40,328 bases of DNA from Chloroflexota bacterium (GTDB taxonomy: Bacteria; Chloroflexota; Dormibacteria; Dormibacterales; Dormibacteraceae): contig VBHN01000049.1 of assembly GCA_005881155.1 (NCBI GenBank), positions 1 through 40,328 on the forward strand, read 5' to 3'. Positions 23,928 to 31,863 of this stretch are shown here, piece by piece; the stretch's first letter is position 1; every line of letters starts with the position of its first letter. The notes beneath the pieces are model-generated. The model did not search any database. It saw only the letters and a program-made list of their open reading frames with translations, and was not told where the DNA came from. The translations under genes were made by a program, and so were the position numbers.

Positions 23928-25094
23928 GTGAAGGTCGAAGAAGCACGGCGGAAGATCGAGGAAGGAAGGTCGCTGAACGCTTTCATATCCCTCACCGACG
24001 AGACCGGGGACGGCCCGGTGGTGGCGGTCAAAGACCTGGTCGACGTGCGCGGGACGGTGACCACGGCGGGCAGTGTCCTGCTCCCCTCCGAGCCGGCGTC
24101 GACCGACGCGGTCCTGATCGGCGAGCTGCGCCGGCATGGCTGCGTGATGGTCGGCAAGACGAACCTGCACGAGTGGGCCTTCGGCATCACCAGCAACAAC
24201 CCCCACCACGGGCCGGTTCGCAACCCGGCCGACCCGGACCGGATCCCCGGTGGCTCCTCGGGCGGTTCCGCGGCGGCCGTCGTCGCCGGGATGTGCGATT
24301 GGGCGGTCGGATCCGACACCGGCGGCTCGATCCGGATCCCGGCCGGACTCTGCGGCTGCGTGGGCATCAAACCGACCCTGGGCATGGTCAGCACCGAGGG
24401 CGTCTTCCCGCTCAGCCGCTCGCTGGACACGATGGGTCCGCTCGCCCCGGACGTCCGGACGGCCGCCCGCGCGCTGGAGATGATGTCCGGGCTCGGCGGC
24501 CTGGTGCCGGGCGAGCTGCGGGGCAGCTACAGCGTGGCCATGCCCGCGGGCTGGTTCGACGACCTCGACGAGGAGACCTCACGGGCCTGGGGGCAGGTGG
24601 CGCACAACCTCCGGCCGATCGACTTCCCGGGCTGGAAGGAGCTCGGCGAGCCGGGCAGCGTGATCCTCTACGCCGAAGCCGCGCAGCTTCACCGAGAGCG
24701 GGTCGGGAGCCACCCCGAGAAGTTCGGCAAGGACGTCCTGGCCAACCTCCAGCGCGGGCTGGAAGTGACCGCAGCGGACTACCTGCAGGCGCTGGAGGAC
24801 CGGGAGCGCCTCTCGGACCAGGTCGAGGAAGCGCTGGCCGGAGTCGACGCGATCTTGGTCCCCGCCACGCCGCGGGTGGCGCCCCGCATCGACGACTCGG
24901 AAGGCGTGCGGCCGGTGGTGACACGGTTCACGCGTCCCTTCAACGTGACCGGGCAGCCGGTCGTCACCATCCCGGCGCCGGTGGCGGGCCTGCCGGTGGG
25001 GATCCAGGTGGTGGGGCGCTTCGGCGAGGATGCGCTGGTGGCCGAGGTCGCGGCCTGGCTGGAGGAGACCTGGAAGGCTAGGCGGTCGGGCTGA
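23928..25094 (+). CDS. Amidase signature family enzyme
   Basis: 388 residues. The Ser-cisSer-Lys triad is readable: Lys35 in VAVKDLVDV, Ser110 in PGGSSGGSAA and Ser134 in SDTGGSIRIPA. The family hydrolyses amides, including aryl and short aliphatic amides, nitrile-derived amides and Gln in GatA. The short length and solitary position argue against GatA, since no gatB or gatC is nearby. The N-terminus is compact (GPVVAVKD after only 30 residues). GTG 23928 is supported by GATACT. It ends in a 17-base tail-to-tail overlap with the binding lipoprotein gene. Confidence 0.87.
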   Translation: MKVEEARRKIEEGRSLNAFISLTDETGDGPVVAVKDLVDVRGTVTTAGSVLLPSEPASTDAVLIGELRRHGCVMVGKTNLHEWAFGITSNNPHHGPVRNPADPDRIPGGSSGGSAAAVVAGMCDWAVGSDTGGSIRIPAGLCGCVGIKPTLGMVSTEGVFPLSRSLDTMGPLAPDVRTAARALEMMSGLGGLVPGELRGSYSVAMPAGWFDDLDEETSRAWGQVAHNLRPIDFPGWKELGEPGSVILYAEAAQLHRERVGSHPEKFGKDVLANLQRGLEVTAADYLQALEDRERLSDQVEEALAGVDAILVPATPRVAPRIDDSEGVRPVVTRFTRPFNVTGQPVVTIPAPVAGLPVGIQVVGRFGEDALVAEVAAWLEETWKARRSG

Positions 25095-26232
25095 GGCGGC
25101 CGTCCTTGATGGTCGCCACCTGCAGCCAGCTGGCCGGGAGGCCGAGGTGGTCCCTGGCGGAGAAGCTGAAGGTCCCCGCGGCGGTCGGCAGCGACAGCTT
25201 CTCCAGGGCCGCGTCGATCGCTGCCGGATCCGCCGAGCCGGCCTTCGCGATCGCGGCCAGCAGCAGGCGAGCGCCCGCGTAGCCGTCGAACGCCGCCTGG
25301 GAGGGGTAGTAGTGCTGAGCCCGTTGGAAGGCGCTCGCCATGCCCGCGACCTGCTTCTGGACCGCGGGCGGGACGGGAGGCGACCCGGCCAAGACTGAGG
25401 CCGTGACCTCCATCAGCGCGCCCTGGCCCAGCTCGCCGGTCGATTTGAGGAAGTCGGTGCTGGAGCGCGCGCCGGAGAGGAGCAACGGGGCCTCCAGCCC
25501 GGAGTCCTTCCAGGCCCGGGTCAGCAGTGGCGCAGCCGAACCGCCGCCCCAAGCAACCAGGAGCTTCGCCGAGGAGGCTCGGACCCGGTTCAGGAGCGGA
25601 CCGAAGTCGGTCGTCGCGGGGTCGAACTGCTCGTCGTCGACGACTGCGGTCCCAAACCGCGAGGCGTCGGCCTTGAGTGTCGCCAGGGCCTGGTCGGAGA
25701 AGGGGTCGCCGGCCGGGTGGGCAACGGCCAGGCCGCTCCGCTTCGAGGCCTGCGCGTAGACCAGCATCCGCTCCGCACTCCGGCTGGCGGAAGGGACGCC
25801 CAGGAACACGTTCGAGCGCATGCCGCGCCCGCTCATGACTACGGTGTCAAAGCCGGAGAGCGACACCACCGGCAACCGGGTGGCCGGCGCCAGCGCCAGC
25901 TCGCCGGAGGCGAACAAGGGACCGATGATCCCTGCCGGTCGGCGGACGGCCAGCCGGCTGAGCGCCGCCGGCACCAGCGCGGCGTTCCCGGAGTCGTCCT
26001 CCACGCTCAGTTGAACGCGATGGCCTGAGAGCCCGCCCCCGGCGTTGGCCTCGTCGACGGCCTGCTGGGCGCCCAGCGAGGCGTCGATGGCGAGGGAATG
26101 GTCGATGCCGGTCAAGGAGGTCAGCATCCCGATCGTGATCGTCCCGGAGGGCAGGCCGGGCGCCGGCGCGGGGTTGCTGCAGGCGACGGTGAGCGCGGCC
26201 GCGAGCAGGACGTGGATCATCCTCAGCTTCAC
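25078..26232 (-). CDS. Branched-chain amino acid-type ABC transporter substrate-binding lipoprotein
   Basis: 384 residues from GTG 26232 (ATG 26220 is an alternative). A signal with lipobox LTVACS is followed by Pro/Ala spacer and a type I periplasmic binding fold: TITIGMLTSLTGIDHSLAID, LGAQQAVDEANAGGGLSGH, VQLSVEDDSGNAALVPAALS. This is the LivJ/LivK-like group, which captures branched-chain amino acids, amides or related small molecules. No permease or ATPase gene is in the window, so it may serve a transporter elsewhere. The neighbouring amidase could release or use its ligand, but that is a guess. Confidence 0.82.
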   Translation of the reverse strand: MKLRMIHVLLAAALTVACSNPAPAPGLPSGTITIGMLTSLTGIDHSLAIDASLGAQQAVDEANAGGGLSGHRVQLSVEDDSGNAALVPAALSRLAVRRPAGIIGPLFASGELALAPATRLPVVSLSGFDTVVMSGRGMRSNVFLGVPSASRSAERMLVYAQASKRSGLAVAHPAGDPFSDQALATLKADASRFGTAVVDDEQFDPATTDFGPLLNRVRASSAKLLVAWGGGSAAPLLTRAWKDSGLEAPLLLSGARSSTDFLKSTGELGQGALMEVTASVLAGSPPVPPAVQKQVAGMASAFQRAQHYYPSQAAFDGYAGARLLLAAIAKAGSADPAAIDAALEKLSLPTAAGTFSFSARDHLGLPASWLQVATIKDGRLSPTA

Positions 26233-26272
26233 TGTCGGCTGCCAATTAAAACACCGACCCCGCCTGCCTAAG

Positions 26273-27121
26273 ATGGGATTCGCCTTGCAGTCGAAGGAAG
26301 AGCTGGTCGGAGTCTTCAGCCGCAACGCCGACGCCTACCGCAAGCGCCTCGACGAGGCGATGCGGAAAGGCCAGGCGGCAGGACGGGATCAGATCCTGGA
26401 CCACCTCAAGCCCCGGCCGGGGATGCGCATCCTCGACCTCGCCTGCGGCCCTGGAACTCTCACCATCCCCATGGCCCTGGAGCTCGGCGGCGACGGCGAG
26501 GTGGTCGGCGTCGACCTGGCCGATGGCATGCTCGCCGCCGCCCGGCAGTCGATCGCCGGCCGCAGCCTGCCGGTCCGCTTCCTGCGCATGGACGCCGAGA
26601 ACCTGCAGTTCCAACCCGCCACCTTTGACGCCGTCGGCTGTGGACACGGTCTCCACTTCCTGCCCAACCTCGGCCGAGCGCTGCGCGAGGTGCGCCGCGT
26701 CCTCAAGCCGCGGGGGCGGTTCGCGGCCAGCATCCCGCCCCCCGAGAGCGCGCCCAGCCCCGCGGCCGAGGCCTACCGGGCGGTCTTCGACCACGAGCTC
26801 GGTGAGCTTCCCGCGCAGCCTGCGCTGGAGGCGACCCGGAGGACGGTGAACGACCTGGACCGCTTCCAGGCGGCCGCCGTGCAGGCCGGCTTTCGCCTCG
26901 TCGAGACCGAGCTGGTCGAGGTGGAGACGACCTGGGACGGACCCGCCCACTACGCCGAGATCAACTCCAACTGGTGGAGCTACGCCTCGCGGCTCGAGGA
27001 CGTCGAGCCCGACCGCCGCCGCCGCATTCTGGATAAGGCGGAGAAGGCCGTGCGCGACGTCACCGGCGAGCAGCCCTTCTCGGTGACCTCCGCCGCCCAC
27101 GTCCTTCGCGCCGAGGCCTAG
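26273..27121 (+). CDS. Class I SAM-dependent methyltransferase
   Basis: 282 residues. Motif I ILDLACGPGTLTIPMALELG, the acidic VVGVDLADGM at the end of strand 2, DAENLQFQPATFDAV, then HFLPNLGRALREVRRVLKPRGRF are typical of Methyltransf_11/25 (UbiE-like) proteins. The substrate cannot be read. ATG at 26273 starts the family-like segment; the open frame further upstream is the shadow of the lipoprotein gene. The TAG stop lies inside the left inverted repeat of the MITE-like element, so the element inserted directly at its end. Confidence 0.85.
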   Translation: MGFALQSKEELVGVFSRNADAYRKRLDEAMRKGQAAGRDQILDHLKPRPGMRILDLACGPGTLTIPMALELGGDGEVVGVDLADGMLAAARQSIAGRSLPVRFLRMDAENLQFQPATFDAVGCGHGLHFLPNLGRALREVRRVLKPRGRFAASIPPPESAPSPAAEAYRAVFDHELGELPAQPALEATRRTVNDLDRFQAAAVQAGFRLVETELVEVETTWDGPAHYAEINSNWWSYASRLEDVEPDRRRRILDKAEKAVRDVTGEQPFSVTSAAHVLRAEA

Positions 27122-27364
27122 CAGGATGCTGAAAAAGGCCGTCGGCGCTTTGGCGCCCATGCGCCCGATGCGTGCGTCACCTTCTGCGGTGCTCGCTTAC
27201 GCAGCTGTGCTGCGCTCGCTGTGTCCGCATTCCCCACCCTTCGGGCGGGGACCCCTATCCAAGTCGACGCTTCCTTCGCCTCGAACGCCTGAGCACCAAA
27301 CGGCTGCGTCGCTCGGCGACGGGCTTGCCTCCGGTCGCTGGCCGCCCCTTTTCAGCACCCTGCT
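27120..27364. mobile_element. MITE-like non-coding element with terminal inverted repeats
   Basis: About 245 bases bounded by imperfect inverted repeats. The left end AGCAGGATGCTGAAAAAGGC matches the reverse complement of the right end (GCCCCTTTTCAGCACCCTGCT, read as AGCAGGGTGCTGAAAAGGGG). No protein of note is encoded. Elements with ends of the form CAGGATGCTGAAAAA are known as short intergenic repeats in many high-GC bacteria and are thought to be moved by a transposase in trans. No clear target duplication was seen. The right end is 9 bases before the E1beta start codon, so the gene's original upstream region has been displaced. Confidence 0.68.
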
Positions 27365-27373
27365 GGGCCCGCG

Positions 27374-28798
27374 GTGCGCGAGCTGACCCTCCTGGAGGCC
27401 GTCCGGGAGGCACTCCGGGAGGAGCTGGAACGAGATCCCCGGGTGCTCGTCTTCGGCGAGGACGTGGGCCGGCTGGGTGGCGTCTTCCGCGCCACCGAAG
27501 GCCTGCAGTCGCGCTTCGGCACGGATCGGGTGGTCGATACCCCGATGGCCGAACTCTCCATCGCCGGACTGGCGGTGGGCCTGGCCATGCGCGGCCTGCG
27601 GCCGGTCGCGGAGATCCAGTTCGCCGACTTCATCCACGCGGCGGCAGACCACCTGGTCGGGGAAGCTGCCAAGATCCGCTACCGGACCGCCGGTGACTGG
27701 ACCTGCCCGCTGGTGCTGCGCACCGCCTACGGTGGCGGCTTTCGGGGCGGTCCCTACCACTCGCAGTCGGTCGAGGCCTTCTACGCCCATGTCCCCGGTC
27801 TCAAAGTGGTCGCGCCGGCCTTCCCGGCCGACGCGAAAGGCCTGCTGACCGCCTCCATCCGGGATCCGGACCCGGTCCTCTTCCTCGAGCACAAGCTGAC
27901 CTACCGGCGCGTCCGCGGGCCGGTGCCGGAAGGTGAGCACCTGGAGGAGATCGGACGGGCTCGGGTGGTCCGTACCGGGGACCAGGTGACGATCTGCGCC
28001 TACGGGATGATGCTGCACGAGTCGCTGGCGGCGGCCGAGGCGCTGGCCGCCGAGGGAGTCGAGGCGGAGGTCCTCGACCTGCGGACTCTGCTCCCGCTGG
28101 ACCGGGACGCGATCCTCGCCTCTGTTCGCCGAACTGGCCGCCTCTGCGTCGTGCACGAGGACACCCTGACCATGGGGCTCGGCGCCGAGGTGGCGGCGCT
28201 GGTCTGCGAGGCAGCCTTCGAGGAGCTGAAGGCGCCTCCGGTGCGGGTGGCCATGGCCGACATCGGCGGCATCCCCGTCTCCGACCCCCAGGAGGACGCC
28301 GCGATCCCAGACCGGCACCGGATCGCGGCGGCTGTGCGCGGCTTGGCCGGCCGCAGCTCCAGGCGCGGTCGATCCGCGGCGCCGGCGGCTTACGACGCGG
28401 TAATCCCGGCCGCGGCGTCGGTGCTGGAGGTGGCTCTGCCAGCCGAGCACCTGGAGCGCGTGCTGGCCGCGGTGGTCGAGGCCTGCGGCCGCTTCCCCGC
28501 CTGCAATGCCGAGTTCACCTGGGACGGAATCCGCCTGCACCCGGAGGTCCGGCTCGACCTCGACCTGGGGCCCCACGCCCCCGCCCGGGGCGGCGGCACC
28601 TTCACGGTCGTCGACTACGGGGCCGGGTCCTCGCTCCTCGGCCTGCCTGCGGTCCGGCCGGGGCAGACCGCCGCGCTCCGGGTGGGCTCCGTCCGCCAGG
28701 GCCGCGCCTGGCTGGCGCTGAGCGTCGACCACCGGGCGGTCGACGGCGGCGAGGCCGGCCGCTTTCTCGGCTGCGTCAAGGAGCTGCTCGAGGCATGA
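27374..28798 (+). CDS. 2-oxoacid dehydrogenase E1 beta fused to a short E2-type acyltransferase catalytic domain
   Basis: 474 residues. Residues 1-325 are a normal E1beta (transketolase-type pyrimidine domain and C-terminal domain): VLVFGEDVGRLGGVFRATEG, RVVDTPMAELSIAGLAVGLA, IQFADFIHAAADHL, LRTAYGGGFRGGPYHSQSVE. After a linker, residues 345-474 match pieces of the E2 catalytic fold: VLEVALPAEHL, FPACNAEFTWDGIRLHPEVR, GGGTFTVVDYGAG, then LALSVDHRAVDGGEAGRFLG with the catalytic His453 and Asp457. The central helices and the GLxVPV strand of a full E2 domain are absent. E1beta normally stops at about 325 residues. Start GTG 27374; the end overlaps E1alpha by ATGA. The separate E2 gene lies at 31864. 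Confidence 0.85.
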   Translation: MRELTLLEAVREALREELERDPRVLVFGEDVGRLGGVFRATEGLQSRFGTDRVVDTPMAELSIAGLAVGLAMRGLRPVAEIQFADFIHAAADHLVGEAAKIRYRTAGDWTCPLVLRTAYGGGFRGGPYHSQSVEAFYAHVPGLKVVAPAFPADAKGLLTASIRDPDPVLFLEHKLTYRRVRGPVPEGEHLEEIGRARVVRTGDQVTICAYGMMLHESLAAAEALAAEGVEAEVLDLRTLLPLDRDAILASVRRTGRLCVVHEDTLTMGLGAEVAALVCEAAFEELKAPPVRVAMADIGGIPVSDPQEDAAIPDRHRIAAAVRGLAGRSSRRGRSAAPAAYDAVIPAAASVLEVALPAEHLERVLAAVVEACGRFPACNAEFTWDGIRLHPEVRLDLDLGPHAPARGGGTFTVVDYGAGSSLLGLPAVRPGQTAALRVGSVRQGRAWLALSVDHRAVDGGEAGRFLGCVKELLEA

Positions 28799-29659
28799 AC
28801 CTGGTCGAGGCCTACCGGGTGATGGCGCTGGCCCGGCGGCTGGACGAGCGGATGTGGCGGCTGGCGCGGGCGGGCCGGGCCCACTTCGCGGTGCCCTGCG
28901 CCGGCCACGAGGCGATCGGCGCCGGCTATGCGCTGGCGCTCCGGCCGGGCTTCGACTTCATTGCGCCCCATTACCGCGACCTCTCCGCCATGCTCGCGCT
29001 GGGCATGGCGCCCGAGGAGGCTTTGCTGAGCTTCTTCGGGAAGGCCGACGACCCCAACTCCGCCGGTCGCCAGCCGTACGCGCACTGGAGCTCGAGCCGG
29101 CTCCGGGTGCTGCCCCAGCAGGGCCCGCAGCCGAACCACGTCAGTCACGCTGTCGGCGCCGCCTGGGGCAGCCGGCTGCTGGGCGAAGGCTCCGTCACCT
29201 GGGTCGCCTTCGGCGACGGTGGTGCGCAGAAGGGCGAGGTCCACGAGGCCATGAACTTCGCCGCCATCCACCGGCTGCCGGTCGTGTTCTGCATCGAGGA
29301 CAACCGCTAAGATGCCCGGGGTCGCGGTCGACGGGATGGACGTCGAGTCCGTCCACGAGGCCGCCGTGAAGGCAATCGAGCGCGCTCGAGCGGGGGACGG
29401 GCCGACGCTGGTCGTGGCGAGCTGCTACCGGTTCCTGGGCAACACCTCCAACGACGACGACAGCCGTTACCGCGACCCGGCCGAGGTCCAGGAGGCGCAG
29501 CGCCGGGACCCTCTGCTCCTCCTCCGAGAGCGCATCGACCCGGCCCGGGCGGAGGCCCTCGACGAGGAGGCCTTGACAGCGGCCGAGGAGGCTGCCGAGT
29601 GGGCCGAGGCGCAGCCCTACGGCGATCCCGAGACGATCGCGCGACATACCTACGCATAG
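28795..29659 (+). CDS. 2-oxoacid dehydrogenase E1 alpha, broken by a short deletion
   Basis: Two frames of one gene. From ATG 28795: MNLVEAYRVMALARRLDER to VVFCIEDNR, with the thiamine diphosphate motif GDGGAQKGEVHEAMNF up to Asn in EDN. A TAA at 29308 then ends the frame. The rest resumes at 29312 as MPGVAVDGMDVESVHEAAVK, through GPTLVVASCYRF to the stop at 29657-29659. Homologues have about 25-30 residues between these parts, including the YAIS/ P-loop region that orders the active site. A deletion with a change of frame is the likely cause. If genuine, E1 would be inactive or made of two chains. It is co-transcribed with the E1beta fusion. Confidence 0.8.
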
Positions 29660-29673
29660 CGGGGGTGGTGGGG

Positions 29674-29679
29674 CATAAT
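29674..29679 (+). promoter_or_regulatory. -10 box CATAAT before glycosidase-like lipoprotein
   Basis: CATAAT, one base from TATAAT, ends 8 bases before the ATG at 29688, with only C bases in between and no ribosome site. Confidence 0.45.
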
Positions 29680-29687
29680 TGCCCCCC

Positions 29688-31053
29688 ATGTTTCGGAGCC
29701 GGCGGCTCCTGGTGCCCCTCGTCCTGCTCGTCCTGACCGCCTGCAGCGGCAGCACGCCGGCCCAGGTTGCCAAGAAAGTCCCCGTCATCTCCGAGATCAT
29801 CCCCGTGCCCACGCCGACGCCGGAGACGCCGGTCATCCCTAGCGGGCCGGCGCAGTACCGGGCGCCAGGTGGACACGCTGATCGCACGAGCCCACCGCGG
29901 CAACTTGAACGCGCTCTTCGTGCAGGTCCGCAAGCGCGGTGACGCCTACTTCCGCAAGGGCGTGGAGCCACCCGCCAGCGACCTGCTCGACGTGCCCGGA
30001 CACCCCAACTTCGACCCCCTCTCCTATCTGATCCAGCGGGCCCATACGGCCAACCCGCCGCTGGAGGTGCACGCCTGGCTGAACACCTTCTTCGTGGGCC
30101 AGTCGAGCGAGGTCTTCCAGCTCTATGGAGACACCTGGGGAAACCTGAAATTCGACGGCGGGAACGATGGCTACGGCTACCTGGACCCGGGCGTGCCCGA
30201 GGTCCGCGCCTATACCAAAGAGGTCTTCATGGAGGTCGTCCGCCGCTACAGCGTGGACGGGGTCCACATGGACTTCGTCCGCTACCCCGACGGCGGCGAC
30301 TGGGGCTACACGCAGATCTCCGTGGATCGCTTCAACCGTGAATACCAGCGGACCGGCCGGCCCCAACCCGACGACTGGCAGTGGTCGCAGTGGCGGCGGG
30401 ACCAGGTCACCGCCTTCGTCCAGTCGCTGCACGACGCGATCGTCAAGACACGGCCTTCGGTCAAGCTCAGCGGCGCCCTGATCGCTTACGGCAGCGGGCC
30501 CCAGAGCGACGCCGACTGGGTGAGCTCGCGGACCTTCACCGACGTCTACCAGGACTGGGCGACCTGGTTCCGGCTCGGCTACCTCGACCTGGGCGTCCCG
30601 ATGAATTACGACCGCGACTCCAGCCCCAAACAGCAGACCTGGTTCCGGAACTGGACCAACTGGGAGAAGGACCACCAGGGAAAGGGCCACCTGCTGGTCG
30701 GGGTGGGCGCCTTCCTCAACTACCCCGAGTACACCATCGCCCAGATCCGGGCGGCGCTGGCGCCGACCCCGGCCGGGAACAGGCCCCTGGGAGTGGCGAT
30801 CTACTCCTACGCGTCGACCAGCCTCTACGGAACCGACGATTTCTACCTGGCCCCGCTGGACCAGGGCTATCTGCCCCGCCAGCCGTACGCGCCGGACACC
30901 AACCCGAAGGCCCTGGCGGACCGGGCGGCACAGTTCAACGAGTGGTTCTACACGGCACTCTCCACCCCCTCCACGTACCAGGACCCGGCCCTGGGCAAGG
31001 TGCCCACGACGCCGGTCTTCCTGAAGCCGGCGCCCGTGCCGCAGTCCGGCTAG
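29688..31053 (+). CDS. GHL10/DUF187-like glycosidase-like lipoprotein, broken by a short deletion
   Basis: N-terminal lipoprotein signal (LLVPLVLLVLTACSGS, lipobox LTAC) and a Pro/Thr-rich spacer read in the first frame to QYRA near 29864. The second frame resumes with QVDTLIARAHRGNLNALFVQ and continues to the end: RKRGDAYF, HAWLNTFFVG, YLDPGVPEVRAYTKEVFMEV, DGVHMDFVRYP, LDLGVPMNYD. This is the glycosyl-hydrolase-like 10 TIM barrel (UPF0748/YddW-like). The strand ALWVDAFH of homologues is missing at the junction, so about 15 codons plus a frame change are lost at 29862-29868. The family is thought to act on cell-wall or capsule sugars. It ends overlapping the minus-strand lipoprotein gene. 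Confidence 0.8.
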
Positions 31054-31830
31054 AGCCGGTTCAGGTCGGTCTTGATCCGGCCGCTGAAGGAGACCTGCTG
31101 GGGGCCCGGAAGCTTTCAGGCCGCTGCTCGAGCCGATGTCCAGCCAGTAGCGGTTCTTCGAGTTGACGCTGCCGACGTAATGCACGGCGCCGGTCGCCGA
31201 GCCCGGCGGTAGGCTGGGGATCTTCGAGAAATCGATCGTGAAGTCGAGCGGCCCGGTCAGCGTGGAGTCGATGACCGCGGCCTGGCGACCGGCTACGGCC
31301 TCGTCCCGGACGTACTTGTTGTGGGCGGTGAGGCTGAAAGCGCCGGTGCCGTAGGGGTTCGGGCGCTGGTAGGTCTTGTCCCAGCTGTCGCCCGGCTTCA
31401 CCGGGTGGCCGGGCAGGATCGGCGTCAGCTGATCGGGGCCGGGCAGGCTGGGCAGGCGCCCGCCCAGCTGGGCTCCGGACCCGGCCAGGATGCGCCCGTC
31501 GGCCCCGATCTTGAGCTTGACCGGGCCGGGCTTGGTGGTCAGCGCCGCGCCGCTCGAGTCGGTGATGGTGTCTGTTGTCAGGGTCACTCCGGCCGTGCCG
31601 GCCCTGTCGACCGCGTCTACCCTGAGGGTCTCGGAGACCCGCTGGTCGGAGTTCACGGGCAGCTGCGAGGAGCCCGCGGTGAGGGTGCCGGAGACGACCG
31701 TGTGGACCTGGTAGTGGATGCTCTGGCCGGCCTGCAAACCAGTCGTGAAAGCCCTCGCCTTCACCGTGCCGGGGAACTCGCAACCGACGACTAACAGGGC
31801 CGAGGCGAGAGCCGCGATCCAGCGGCTCAT
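31050..31830 (-). CDS. Hypothetical lipoprotein, frameshifted near its end
   Basis: About 259 residues. The signal MSRWIAALASALLVVGCEFP has a VVGC lipobox. The body is beta-rich (SIHYQVHTVVSGTLTAG, GVTLTTDTITDSSG, VKPGDSWDKTYQ, YWLDIGSSSGLKASG) and resembles no family I can name with confidence; proteins of this look often bind lipids or act in the cell envelope. Near the end the frame changes: reading GGGGG at 31100-31104 as four G restores QQVSFSGRIKTDLNRL and a stop at 31050. Without the correction the frame runs on without sense. A TTGACA sequence at 31858-31863 on the minus strand may be its -35 box. It overlaps the glycosidase-like gene tail to tail. Confidence 0.65.
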
Positions 31831-31863
31831 CAATTTCGATGCTGCCACAATTGCTTCTGTCAA

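Noticed and set aside
23928-25094. GatA subunit of the tRNA amidotransferase
   Set aside because: The protein is shorter than GatA and there is no gatB or gatC nearby; a general amidase is the safer call.
27126-27696. Open frames inside the MITE-like element
   Set aside because: They cross the inverted repeats or overlap E1beta in another frame and have no recognisable domain.
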